Source of the DNA: Candidatus Omnitrophota bacterium
GTDB taxonomy: Bacteria > Hinthialibacterota > Hinthialibacteria > Hinthialibacterales > Hinthialibacteraceae
Direction: 5' to 3'
NCBI GenBank assembly: GCA_003598175.1
Contig: QZKN01000114.1
Location: 1 to 57,059 of the forward strand
Length of the DNA stretch: 57,059 nt
The position numbers and the translations under genes are program-made. The notes below the pieces were generated by a model. That model searched no databases, was not told where the DNA came from, and saw only the letters and a program-made list of their open reading frames with translations. Shown here one piece after another: positions 17,301 to 24,701 of this stretch; position 1 is the first letter of the stretch; each line of letters begins with the position of its first letter.

Positions 17301-17324
17301 ATCCTTAAAGTCCCTTTTTATTGA
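14301..17324 (+). CDS. Sensor histidine kinase with beta-propeller and Y_Y_Y domains
   Basis: A 1007-aa one-piece sensor. A signal peptide/TM covers residues 5-33. About 600 periplasmic residues follow with two-component-propeller repeats, such as NRDGDFWFAGLNGLVRYQNG, ARDGSVWVASGVGLHRF and DRRGNLWAGTSSGVSLY. A Y_Y_Y domain then runs to about 725 (FSHRFDQEPWTPF through HTFAVKAMDRNWNIDP), a TM at about 730-750, a coiled coil, and a HisKA_3 kinase with H819 in RRLAVDLHDGIGQT, ending with the ATPase GFGLFSIRERLTQIGG. In Bacteroidetes this layout senses polysaccharide fragments. The start overlaps the ceramidase-like stop by 4 bases. The next gene is a LuxR-type regulator, the expected partner of HisKA_3 kinases. 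Confidence 0.93.
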   Translation: MNELLFVFKQLIKSVWIVFFFLFSLISIQPSLAQTPPHWRFWLAENGLRESCSNAVFVAPDGHVLVNHGHVDQMSILDGYTVANIPSPGVGVPVYESPSGEIWSVFGDGFQKYEYERDITDGRWIRYPIQPNGSSILSFFPISDNQIWYIHADRMMRYHCDAHQTQVMVNAVETKLGSFIDMIHSREGGIWIAGIHGLARGQSDETDSDSFVWKEYVLPQTLQISNLNHLQECDTGILFATAFSSEFQRHVLIQFTDGEWKIVFTDPQNDVAAGWGGFQGQFWIFQNPFALFFHENHHCSRVETTKVLSRDLIDLHTQPNGIFWMATSEGLARYAPATWRTPANMPRPDTVVHAIREDQTDAVWFAMKDHLACWDHENWTLHLLPPGHQTQELLTEDMTFLPDGQIALLSTNDLLLFHPQTGQFKTVRHPESWKISLLSSGDKEGIWLLCSKGSQFRLEQYNGRDFRTILAHESGQFFDENIRHIYRNRDGDFWFAGLNGLVRYQNGHFHRFVPSDGYTDSAAYCIHPIDEKNIWVGGRDCIFEYDGVNWSLVQSGLDSVRSMITARDGSVWVASGVGLHRFHENSWMTNSFEDGLPNAAVFEVYEDRRGNLWAGTSSGVSLYHRDADLDAPETWIPPEKNSREVAPAGAQFFFQGMDKWRYTQSERLLFSHRFDQEPWTPFSKDTVVSAHHLSPGPHTFAVKAMDRNWNIDPTPAEYPFIVLRSWYKEPFFLVILTLGTILSIFSLRLHLSHHRNLGRLIAVRTADLKRANEKLQEDANEIKTAYEQVLSYQTQLQMLASELSLVEERERRRLAVDLHDGIGQTLVLAIIKLEALQSSLASHEESDDLEKIKNLIDQTLQNSRTLTLELCPSILYEVGLEAAIEQLVDQIHAQHGIRIETRIDLPIPQAPDDLRYFLFRAIRELLMNVVKHAHVQTAALTVTCDASGITICVHDAGIGFDPHAQPAKTVGFGLFSIRERLTQIGGNMKVESKPDKGTSIILKVPFY

Positions 17325-17339
17325 TTTTTAGTAAAAAAA

Positions 17340-17366
17340 GGATAGAGCCAGCGTCCCGCCTGCGTC
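17340..17366. repeat. Half copy of the GGGTAGAG-type repeat (family B)
   Basis: GGATAGAGCCAGCGTCCCGC (17340-17359) followed by CTGCGTC closely matches the arms of the inverted repeat at 20932-21040 (GGGTAGAGAAAGCGTCCCGC when read inward from its right end). It lies between the kinase stop and the regulator start, so it would fall in the shared mRNA. Confidence 0.6.
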
Positions 17367-17395
17367 ATCGATTTTGCGAAGAGGAATATACACTC

Positions 17396-18046
17396 ATGCA
17401 CATTACAATCGTCCTGGCCGACGACCACAGCATTATCCGCGAAGGACTGCGCCCACTTTTGGACAAGGAAATGGGGATGAAAGTGGTCGGCGAGGCGGAA
17501 AATGGGCGTAAGGCCATCGAACTCGTCCGCGAAAACAACGCCGATGTGGCCATCATGGACATCAGCATGCCCGACATGAACGGCATTGAAGCGACGCGTC
17601 GCATCCGCCAGGAATTTCCATCCTGCAAAATCATCGCCCTGTCCGTACACAGCGACAACCAATACGTCGCCCAAATGATCAAGGCCGGCGCATCGGGATA
17701 TCTTCCCAAAAGCTGCGCCTTTAAGGAACTCGCCAACGCGGTGCGCACCGTCATGGAAAATAAAACCTATCTGAGCCCCAACGTGATCGATTCCGTGGTG
17801 AAATATTTACAAAAACCGGAACCAACCGACGACAGCGAGATCACGCTCCTCACCCCGCGCGAACGCGAAGTGCTGCAACTACTCGCGGAAGGCAAAGCCA
17901 CCAAAGAAATCGCCTCTGCCCTTTTCGTCAGCGAGCGCACCATCGAAGCCCATCGGCAAAATATCATGACGAAACTCGATATTCATTCGATTGCGGAGTT
18001 GACGAAATACGCGATTAGTAAAGGATTGACGTCGTTGGAATATTAA
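17396..18046 (+). CDS. NarL/LuxR-family response regulator
   Basis: A 216-aa regulator. The receiver domain has the acidic pair in VLADDHSIIREGL, phospho-acceptor D55 (AIMDISMPDMNG), the Ser of ALSVHSD and Lys in SGYLPKS. The C-terminal LuxR-type HTH reads LTPREREVLQLLAEGKATKE then SERTIEAHRQNIMTKLDI. ATG 17396 is used because the receiver starts directly there and AAGAGGAA lies upstream; a longer reading frame to 17321 would add a non-homologous tail encoded by a repeat. It follows the HisKA_3 kinase by 71 bases and is almost certainly its partner. Target genes may include the ceramidase-like gene (inference). Confidence 0.95.
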   Translation: MHITIVLADDHSIIREGLRPLLDKEMGMKVVGEAENGRKAIELVRENNADVAIMDISMPDMNGIEATRRIRQEFPSCKIIALSVHSDNQYVAQMIKAGASGYLPKSCAFKELANAVRTVMENKTYLSPNVIDSVVKYLQKPEPTDDSEITLLTPREREVLQLLAEGKATKEIASALFVSERTIEAHRQNIMTKLDIHSIAELTKYAISKGLTSLEY

Positions 18047-18200
18047 AGGAACATGGTAACCAATTGATCATGCGATTGGCATCGATTTTCAAAAATCATT
18101 CCAACTTTTGAGGGGAAAGGCGCACGTTCCCGATGCATCACGGACAAGGGAAGACAAAAGAATTTTGGTTTCAATCCAGTTTAAAACCTTCACCTTTCCA

Positions 18201-18386
18201 TTATGAAGTAGGAACCATCTGTTTCGATGTGAGCCTCCTCCACAAGCGAGCAGCAGGCGTGTCGGACGTTTCAAGTTTATGTTTAATACGAGTCCGAATC
18301 TCTTCGTCACTTAATCCTTCATATTCTTTTCGCAATTGTGCTTGAATGGCATTTTTCATTTCTACGCAATCGAATTTCTTTTTCAT
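18201..18386 (-). CDS. Small antitoxin-like protein downstream of the PIN toxin
   Basis: A 61-aa protein, MKKKFDCVEMKNAIQAQLRK then EYEGLSDEEIRTRIKHKL. It has the ..MK..IQ..L..E..GLS.EE...R pattern of short proteins found directly after PIN toxins in many genomes. Its ATG directly abuts the toxin stop with no gap, and GAGGTG inside the end of the toxin gene provides the ribosome site, so the two are translated together. The toxin-first order is the reverse of the usual VapBC order. The antitoxin call rests on context and family memory. Confidence 0.7.
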   Translation of the reverse strand: MKKKFDCVEMKNAIQAQLRKEYEGLSDEEIRTRIKHKLETSDTPAARLWRRLTSKQMVPTS

Positions 18387-18839
18387 TTAAATCACCTCTC
18401 TTGGAGTCCGAATTTCAATAGATCCATATCCCTCTTGCAGATTAATCGAATTGTATTTTCTTATTTTATCCACATGAACAATATGTTTGAAATTCCAACT
18501 GACGATCAAATCGGCTTGGGCAACGGTTGCTACAGCAACATGATGCGCATCGTTTATCAAATGTTCTCCAACGATACCAGCCCGATAATATGCATCGCGC
18601 AAACTTTCCGTTTCCATGGAAATTTCCACAGATTCCATAAATTCCGGTGACATTTCTCTGATTACTTCTTTCACATTTGATGGAGCCAATTCCAATTCAT
18701 CCATCAAAATATTAGAAACGATGAGTATGATTTGTCCGCTACGTACTTGTTCCATAAACTTTAAGCTAAACTCAGCGAACTCTTCATCAAAACACCCACC
18801 AATCACAGAAGTATCCACATAAATTCGCAAGCGTTTCAT
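18387..18839 (-). CDS. PIN-domain (VapC-like) toxin
   Basis: A 150-aa PIN-domain ribonuclease, probably cutting RNA when freed from its antitoxin. The conserved acids are D9 (IYVDTSVIGG), E in ILMDELELAP and D in LINDAHHVAVA, followed by the common LIVSWNFKHIVHVDKIRKYN segment, which carries no acid at the usual last position before SWN. GGAG 7 bases upstream sets the start and a TATAAT box lies 35 bases upstream. It forms a bicistron with the 61-aa protein that follows. Confidence 0.9.
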   Translation of the reverse strand: MKRLRIYVDTSVIGGCFDEEFAEFSLKFMEQVRSGQIILIVSNILMDELELAPSNVKEVIREMSPEFMESVEISMETESLRDAYYRAGIVGEHLINDAHHVAVATVAQADLIVSWNFKHIVHVDKIRKYNSINLQEGYGSIEIRTPREVI

Positions 18840-18846
18840 CGGATGG

Positions 18847-18879
18847 CTCCAAAGATAATCTTGTCCTGACTATATTATA
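18847..18879 (-). promoter_or_regulatory. -10 box and ribosome site of the PIN toxin operon
   Basis: On the minus strand, TATAAT occupies 18879-18874 and GGAG occupies 18850-18847, 7 bases before the toxin ATG. No good -35 box is seen, which fits weak or autoregulated expression. Confidence 0.45.
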
Positions 18880-19011
18880 GCATAAATCAACGCCTCTATC
18901 CCGTAATCGATGGAAACGGCCGATCACGTCGCCCTTTCTTGATTCATCACAGATACCAAAAGACAAAAGAATTATGTTAAATATAAACTTTAGTACCCTT
19001 CAGTCTTCAGC

Positions 19012-19809
19012 CTAATTCCCTTCCCGAAATCGATTTAACAGTTTCACACAAGCCTTTACTCCTTCGATTTCCCCCAATTTTCCCCCCTCATATTCCACGC
19101 CGACATACCCGTGATACCCGGCATTGAACACGATCTTCATCATGCGTTCGAAATCAGTATGGATTTCATTGCCTTGCGCATCGAAATCATGGCACTTGGC
19201 GCTCACCGCCTTGGCGAACGGCATCATCATTTCCACGGCGCGGTAATGATCGACGTCGTCAGGAAAATTGCCGAAATCCGGCAACGTTCCGAAATTATCC
19301 ACATCAACCATCTTCATCAATCCAACCAGCCAGTCGGGATGGGAGGAAAGCCCCCAATGGTTTTCGATGGCAACGTTCAAGTTGTATTGCCGGGCGTAAT
19401 CGCACAGTTCATAAAAACTATCGGCGGCGTTTTTCATAGCCTCTACGGCGGGAACCACGCCGTATCCCGAATTGCAGCGGATCGTGTGACAGCCCAGCAC
19501 CGCGGCGATGTCGAGCCATTTGTGGTGATTGATGATCGCCTGCCGCCGTTCCTTGAAATCCGGCGCGTACATGCTGCCTTCCCCGTCGCACATAATCAGG
19601 AGAATTCGAATACCTTCATTTGCAGCGATTTTTTTCAGTTCTTGCAAATAATCATATTGCGGAGACGGGAAAAATGAATTGACCAGTTCCAGCCCCGTCG
19701 CTCCGGCCTCTCTCGCCAGACGCGGTTGATCGATTTGCTTGATTTGCCCTGCTTCAAACATCCGGCGCCATGACCAGGCGGCCACCGAAATTTCGAATTT
19801 TTCTTTCAC
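19012..19809 (-). CDS. Sugar phosphate isomerase/epimerase (xylose isomerase-like TIM barrel)
   Basis: A 265-aa AP endonuclease 2/xylose-isomerase-like barrel. Metal-binding residues of the family are visible in order: E in NVAIENHWG, D in LPDFGNFPDD, H in SAKCHDFD and E in VGVEYEGG near the C terminus. Related enzymes isomerise or epimerise sugars and inositols, or act as dehydratases; the substrate is unknown. It starts at GTG, which overlaps the stop of the upstream secreted protein gene (GTGA), so the two are coupled. No signal peptide is seen, so it acts in the cytoplasm. Confidence 0.85.
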   Translation of the reverse strand: MKEKFEISVAAWSWRRMFEAGQIKQIDQPRLAREAGATGLELVNSFFPSPQYDYLQELKKIAANEGIRILLIMCDGEGSMYAPDFKERRQAIINHHKWLDIAAVLGCHTIRCNSGYGVVPAVEAMKNAADSFYELCDYARQYNLNVAIENHWGLSSHPDWLVGLMKMVDVDNFGTLPDFGNFPDDVDHYRAVEMMMPFAKAVSAKCHDFDAQGNEIHTDFERMMKIVFNAGYHGYVGVEYEGGKLGEIEGVKACVKLLNRFREGN

Positions 19810-20792
19810 GGTATCCTCATTTCCTTGTCAATTTCTCCTTCGATCCCCTCGCCTTCATAAAACCAGATTTTCCCTTTTAATCGCACCGTTTCCCCCGGCG
19901 GGCAATCCGGCAAAACCGGATCGGAATGCAAACAGGGGACAGCTTCGTTGCCCCAACAGAGCCCACACTTCTCCCACACGGTCAAAATCCAACGATTCCC
20001 TGCTATTGATCGAACCGCCGCGACCGGTTTGCGCAAAATCTTATTCTTATTTATCAATTCGTTGAAATCAGGAGCGCCTTTCAGCATGATGCAAATCTGC
20101 GTTCTCATACTCGTTAACGGTTCCGGCGTTCCGTTCCGCAGCCACAATTCCATCTCGACGCGTTGTTCGGCAGGCCGAATCGTTGCGCCGAACGCGATTC
20201 GGTTCGGCAATTCTCGCTCATAAGACAAACTCCCGTCCCCATTTCGCGTCCAATCGATATTGGGAATTTGAATTTTTTTCTCATCCCAAATCGTGGGAAT
20301 ATGGGTATGAGCCAGATACGTCAAACCCAGATTACTGAAGATCGCTTCCGGCAGATCGACGACGATGTAACCAGCGTTGGTCCACGGCAAAAAAATTCCC
20401 GCTTTCGTTCCCCGCTGCGGATCGATGGCGCCATCCTGGAAACCGATGCGCGGATGCCTGCCGCCGGGATATGGCAAAACGCGTATCGGCTCTCCATCCT
20501 GATATGCGAACGGCGTCGTATCGATTTTCAATTCGTCTATCTGTCGGTCGACTTCGCTCGCGTCATAGCCGGTTACCGCTGATATTTCCGGCCAGGTGTA
20601 TTTATAAAAACGGATCATCGTCTCCAGCCAATAGGCCAAATTCGCCTGGGTGGCCTTCAATTCAATCTCGGAAACACGGCAAATGCTTTGCTCGGTTCCG
20701 TTTTCACCCGCCGTTGCCCTTTGCGTGATAATGAGTACAAGCAGAAACACCAATACGAACCTATTCATACCTCTTTGTAAGTATTTCATCAT
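19806..20792 (-). CDS. Secreted protein of unknown function (328 aa)
   Basis: I do not recognise the family. The N terminus (MNRFVLVFLLVLIITQRATA, from Met 9) is a clear signal peptide, so Met 9 may be the real start. The mature protein has a helical first part (SEIELKATQANLAYWLETMI) and then a beta-rich body with many Trp and Pro residues, including YPGGRHPRIGFQDGAIDPQR and a CGLCWGNEAVPC cluster. It is about as long as a lectin-like or galactose-mutarotase-like fold, but no catalytic motif is evident. It is coupled by a 4-base overlap to the sugar isomerase gene, so a part in carbohydrate use is likely. Confidence 0.72.
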   Translation of the reverse strand: MMKYLQRGMNRFVLVFLLVLIITQRATAGENGTEQSICRVSEIELKATQANLAYWLETMIRFYKYTWPEISAVTGYDASEVDRQIDELKIDTTPFAYQDGEPIRVLPYPGGRHPRIGFQDGAIDPQRGTKAGIFLPWTNAGYIVVDLPEAIFSNLGLTYLAHTHIPTIWDEKKIQIPNIDWTRNGDGSLSYERELPNRIAFGATIRPAEQRVEMELWLRNGTPEPLTSMRTQICIMLKGAPDFNELINKNKILRKPVAAVRSIAGNRWILTVWEKCGLCWGNEAVPCLHSDPVLPDCPPGETVRLKGKIWFYEGEGIEGEIDKEMRIP

Positions 20793-20820
20793 CGTTTCAC
20801 CTAAATTTTATATGAAAAAA

Positions 20821-20897
20821 TTGTGGTGCGGGCTTCCAACCTGCGCGTGCAGACCGGAGGTCCGCACCACAACCTATTTTTATCCTTCGTTGCGTCC
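20821..20897. repeat. Composite hairpin repeat, family A (copy 2, inverted)
   Basis: The 52-base core at 20821-20872 begins TTGTGGTGCGGGCTTCCA and ends GAGGTCCGCACCACAA. It is the reverse complement of the core at 50057-50108 with only two differences. The shoulder that follows, TTTTTATCCTTCGTTGCG (20877-20894), is the inverse of the CAACGAAGGATGAAAAA shoulder at 50040-50056. The outer arms GTGGTGCGG/CCGCACCAC pair, enclosing two smaller hairpins. Confidence 0.85.
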
Positions 20898-20931
20898 AAT
20901 TGGTCCTGTAGGTCCATATCAAGAAAAACGT

Positions 20932-21040
20932 GGGTAGAGCAAACGTCCCCGCCTGCGCCGTTCCGCAAGCAAGACGCTTGCATTAATCACGAAAATTGCA
21001 CCAAAGCCATGGTCCTGCAAGCGGGACGCTTTCTCTACCC
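20932..21040. repeat. Long imperfect inverted repeat, family B (GGGTAGAG type)
   Basis: GGGTAGAGCAAACGTCCCCGC at the left end and GCGGGACGCTTTCTCTACCC at the right end form arms of about 20 bases around roughly 60 bases. A half copy sits at 17340. With the adjacent family A copy, it fills the 270-base gap between two minus-strand genes, where it may also act as a transcription stop. Confidence 0.7.
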
Positions 21041-21063
21041 GTATTTGTAGTATCAACGTTCCG

Positions 21064-23223
21064 TTATCGCCTGGCTTGATTCCATATTTCCATCGGAACC
21101 ACCCCATGCGCCGCATCGGTGACGTGATTCATGCGATTCGTCGGATCGATGGGCAGGCGGCGTTCCTGCATTCGTTTGATCCGTTTGCACGCCAGATGGG
21201 GGCGATTATTTTCCAAATTCCTCTTAAATACCTGTATTTTTCCATAATGAAACTCACACGTATCGAGATAATCGATTCGCCGTTTTCGCAGACGGAGATG
21301 AAGCAGATCCCCTGTCGCCAAATAGATTATTTTACCATAATTATAGGCTTCCGGCGTCACGTGCCCGATCGCGGCGCCGTAACTGACTCCCGAATACCGG
21401 CCGTCGCTGATAACCGACGCGATTTCTCGCAGGACCGAATTCGAATTGATGTGCTGCATGGGGGTAAACATTTCCGGCATGCCATAGGCTTCCGGCCCCA
21501 CGCCCGCAATCACGAAGGCAATGCGCAGTATTTTTTCATCAACTAGGAGTTGATAGAGAAAATGGCGATTTTTGCGCAACTTCAAATTCTGTCCGCGTTT
21601 TCCTGCGTTATGTTGGTAGAGGTGCAATAACATTTCCTTGGTCAGATTCGATTCATTCTTGAAATCCTCAAGAAAATGATCATTCAATAAATGTTGAATG
21701 GCTTCCTCTTCACTTTCGCAATAACACACCACGGCGACTTTTTCGTCGAATTTGTTAAGTTGCTCCTCCGACATCCCGCTGATTTTCACGACGGCTGACT
21801 CAAAGATGTTACCGGATAAGACATCAATTCCACTGATCTTCCGGCGCGGTTGCGAAAGAATGATGGGATTTACTTTCACATTCTCGGCGGAAAGGTTCTT
21901 CGTTTGTAGCAGTCGCTGCGCCCACGTCATTCCTGCCATCGTCGGGGCATCGTCAACAATGGGAACCTGGTTTCGCTTCAATTCATACAAGACGGTTTCG
22001 ATTCCGGCAATCCGACCGTCGCAACATTGCTGCGCCAGCGCAAAGATGTCTCTTCCTTCCGTCAAACTATAATCGAACAGGTCAGGAATCCGCGTTTTCC
22101 GACGAATTTTATCATACTCGTGAATGGAAAACCGTTTTCCGGCATAAATCATGGCAGAAATCAAATGCATCATCAAATTCGTCGAGCCGCCCATCGTGCT
22201 GTGCACGCGAACGGCGTTTTCCATATTTTGAATCACGATGTTGGACACGCTATACGTGGGATCGTTACAGACGGACAACATCGCTTCCACCGCCGCATCG
22301 ACCTGTTCGAAGGTTGGCGGTTCGATCAGGTAGGCAAGGCCGGGATGCACGAATCCCAATGCGCACGTCAAATGCCGGCAGCTGTTGCCGGTTCCGTTGA
22401 ACGCGCAAACGCCTCCCTTGCGGTCGCAGGTGCTCACCGCCAGTCGTTTTTCGAAATCCTTATGCTGCTCGTGGGTCATGATTCCCGCCTGCACGGCGCG
22501 CAGAAACACGCCTTGAAACGCCTGATTGGATGAACATTGCAAAATGTAAAACATCGTGTCGCGCAAATCCTTGCCGATCTCTGCAAATCCCATATCCGCG
22601 GCGCGATCCGCCACGGCCAGCAATTCATTCCTCAGCGCATTAGGAATCGTCCCCCCGCGCAACACATGCGCGGGAGCGAACGTGGCAAACACCGGCGCTT
22701 CGTTTCTCATCCGGCGCGAAACGTCGAGCGCCGCCAGCCCGTTCAAGACGCCGAACGGCGTTTTATCGCAGCCCTGAATCACGAACGCGCCGTGATACGA
22801 ATGCCCTTCCATTTGATTGACAACCATGGCGCTGACCAGATTGCGCGATTGCAGCGAATAACACATGCCGTGGTTGCTTTGCGCCGTACCGTCGCAAACG
22901 ACAGGGATGCCGAACACGAACGGCACGCCGCCGCGATTCCATATCGAGATGACGGCCTTGAGCAGGGTTTCGTGATCCATCACATGCGCCGGGTGATCGG
23001 GAGAGCCGGTGATGACGGCAATGCGAGGCGCGTTGTATTCCAACCGATCGAAAACATCTTCCAATTCGGTCTTCGTTTCGAGTCCGAGTTCCTGGCGCGC
23101 GCGATCCAACGTCATGGCAACGCAAATACATTCATTCGCCTCGCCCTGCACTTCCCGCGAGTAAGGATTCGTTCCCTTTTCAATCCGCAATCGCGGCATC
23201 GGCTTTTTTTTCGGCATGATCAA
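21064..23223 (-). CDS. IlvD/Edd-family dehydratase, long divergent form
   Basis: A 719-aa member of the Fe-S dehydratase family (dihydroxy-acid and sugar-acid dehydratases), longer than the usual 560-620 aa. Family landmarks: GMCYSLQSRNLVSAM, the cluster and Mg-lysine motif GCDKTPFG, GVCAFNGTGNSCRHLTCALG (the CGGMYTANTM region), HSTMGGSTNLMMHL and ISDGRYSGVSYGAAIGHVTPEA. The first cluster Cys, usually in a PCN/PCH.H motif, seems to be Ala in SPDHPAHVMD, so iron-sulfur ligation may differ. The gene follows an L-fucose-isomerase-like gene by 3 bases on the same strand, suggesting a two-step route in which a sugar is isomerised and its acid dehydrated. Substrate unknown. Confidence 0.86.
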   Translation of the reverse strand: MIMPKKKPMPRLRIEKGTNPYSREVQGEANECICVAMTLDRARQELGLETKTELEDVFDRLEYNAPRIAVITGSPDHPAHVMDHETLLKAVISIWNRGGVPFVFGIPVVCDGTAQSNHGMCYSLQSRNLVSAMVVNQMEGHSYHGAFVIQGCDKTPFGVLNGLAALDVSRRMRNEAPVFATFAPAHVLRGGTIPNALRNELLAVADRAADMGFAEIGKDLRDTMFYILQCSSNQAFQGVFLRAVQAGIMTHEQHKDFEKRLAVSTCDRKGGVCAFNGTGNSCRHLTCALGFVHPGLAYLIEPPTFEQVDAAVEAMLSVCNDPTYSVSNIVIQNMENAVRVHSTMGGSTNLMMHLISAMIYAGKRFSIHEYDKIRRKTRIPDLFDYSLTEGRDIFALAQQCCDGRIAGIETVLYELKRNQVPIVDDAPTMAGMTWAQRLLQTKNLSAENVKVNPIILSQPRRKISGIDVLSGNIFESAVVKISGMSEEQLNKFDEKVAVVCYCESEEEAIQHLLNDHFLEDFKNESNLTKEMLLHLYQHNAGKRGQNLKLRKNRHFLYQLLVDEKILRIAFVIAGVGPEAYGMPEMFTPMQHINSNSVLREIASVISDGRYSGVSYGAAIGHVTPEAYNYGKIIYLATGDLLHLRLRKRRIDYLDTCEFHYGKIQVFKRNLENNRPHLACKRIKRMQERRLPIDPTNRMNHVTDAAHGVVPMEIWNQARR

Positions 23224-23226
23224 TCC

Positions 23227-24633
23227 TCATTCGTGATAGTAAACTTCCCAATCCAGATAATGGCTGAACGCTTCCGCGAGAATATCCGCCGTCTGCGAAG
23301 CGTTCATGGCGACGTGATGTTCGAATCCGTTCATGCAAATATACTGCATTAATTCCTGCAGGCCGGGAATTTCCACCACGGCGCGGCTGCCGAACGTATC
23401 CAGCGGATCGTCGGTAAACTCCCCTTCGCAAACGTAGGCGCGAATCATCCCCATCGCATCGTCCGTGCTGATGCGAGCGAACGTGACCGGACCCGCCGGC
23501 GTGCGGCCGGCAATCGCGCCATGCGTACACTGTTCTCCCAACGTGACGGCGAGAATATCCGCCGGTTGAATCCTGCCGTCGGGCAAGAAACATTTGGCCC
23601 AATTGCCGCAGTGGAACAAAATACATTTGTCGTAATCATCGCCGTAATTGTTATTCCAATCCGCCAGCGCGCTGGGTTGGTTCGACGCCAATTGCAGGGC
23701 ATACATGGATAGAGCGCCAGTGACGTCCACTTCGCAGGCGCTGGGCATGAGTTTCTCACTCATGATGCTCATCAGCGCGCAGGCGTTGACGCCGTAATTC
23801 TGCTGCAACGACGTCCAGCACTGAATCGCGGCGGCGTCCAGATCGAGCGCTTCCATCCATTCGAGGATTGCCGCCGCCAGTTTCGCCATCAACACCATCG
23901 ACGCTTGCGGAACCTTGCCGGCGTCCGCATACGCACGGATTTCCGCCAATTTGGCTTTTACCTTCGCGTCGTCGTCCGCTAATTTATGCGCCTTTCCGAA
24001 AATTTCAGAAAGGTCGATCGTGGAAACGCTGACGCCCGATTCCTGCAGCAATTTCTCGCTGTAGCGGACCGTATTGAATGCGTTCGGGCGCGCGCCGATC
24101 GCTCCCAAACGCGCGGTCCTCACGCCGTTCACGACTTTGCAGACGCCAATAAAGTGTTCCAGATCCGCGCGAAACTCATCCGTTAACGGTCGAACGGTAT
24201 GCAAGTCGGTCAATGAAAACGGAATCGCGTATTGCCGCAAATTATTACAAACGGAAATCTTGCCACAAAAGGCGTCGCGGCGGCGTTCGACGGACATGGC
24301 GTCAAGATCATCGGGATACGCCTGCACGAGAACCGGCACATCCAGGCCGGATAGTTTCAACGTTTCGGCCACCCCTTTTTCATCGCCGAAATTGGGCAGC
24401 GTCACCAACACGCCTTCAACGCGGTCGCGTTGAGATCGGAACAAGTCAGCGCAGCGTTTGGCGTGTTCCCACGTCTCCACCGCGCCGAGTTTGGTATCGT
24501 TTTCACCGAGGATGATCGGCTCGATGTCCATTTCCCCGCATAATTTCAGAATATCCTGGCGGCCTTCGCTGATCAAACGATCCGGGAAGAAATCCCGGTT
24601 ACCAACAATTACAGCCAACGTTGCTTTCGGCAT
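23227..24633 (-). CDS. L-fucose/L-arabinose isomerase-family protein
   Basis: A 468-aa cytoplasmic protein of the L-fucose isomerase superfamily. It has an N-terminal nucleotide-like fold (VIVGNRDFFPDRLISEGRQD), the middle CVQAYPDDLDAM-type region, and a C-terminal catalytic part with CEVDVTGALSMYALQLASNQ, whose Glu is the metal ligand position, followed by WNNNYGDDYDKCILFHCGNW. Such enzymes convert aldoses to ketoses with a divalent metal; some homologues act in sulfoquinovose use. It is the first gene of an operon with the IlvD/Edd dehydratase. The real substrate cannot be named. Confidence 0.86.
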   Translation of the reverse strand: MPKATLAVIVGNRDFFPDRLISEGRQDILKLCGEMDIEPIILGENDTKLGAVETWEHAKRCADLFRSQRDRVEGVLVTLPNFGDEKGVAETLKLSGLDVPVLVQAYPDDLDAMSVERRRDAFCGKISVCNNLRQYAIPFSLTDLHTVRPLTDEFRADLEHFIGVCKVVNGVRTARLGAIGARPNAFNTVRYSEKLLQESGVSVSTIDLSEIFGKAHKLADDDAKVKAKLAEIRAYADAGKVPQASMVLMAKLAAAILEWMEALDLDAAAIQCWTSLQQNYGVNACALMSIMSEKLMPSACEVDVTGALSMYALQLASNQPSALADWNNNYGDDYDKCILFHCGNWAKCFLPDGRIQPADILAVTLGEQCTHGAIAGRTPAGPVTFARISTDDAMGMIRAYVCEGEFTDDPLDTFGSRAVVEIPGLQELMQYICMNGFEHHVAMNASQTADILAEAFSHYLDWEVYYHE

Positions 24634-24701
24634 GGTATTTCTCCTTCACTTCTTTATCATGTGTTTCTTGAATATCCACTTTACATAATCAATGGGCATG
24701 T

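Noticed and set aside
20821..21040. CRISPR array
   Set aside because: The repeats are inverted hairpins of two kinds, not evenly spaced direct repeats with spacers, and no cas gene is in view.
22537..23352. 271-codon plus-strand frame
   Set aside because: It is antisense to the IlvD/Edd gene; the Arg/His-rich product is typical of shadow frames.
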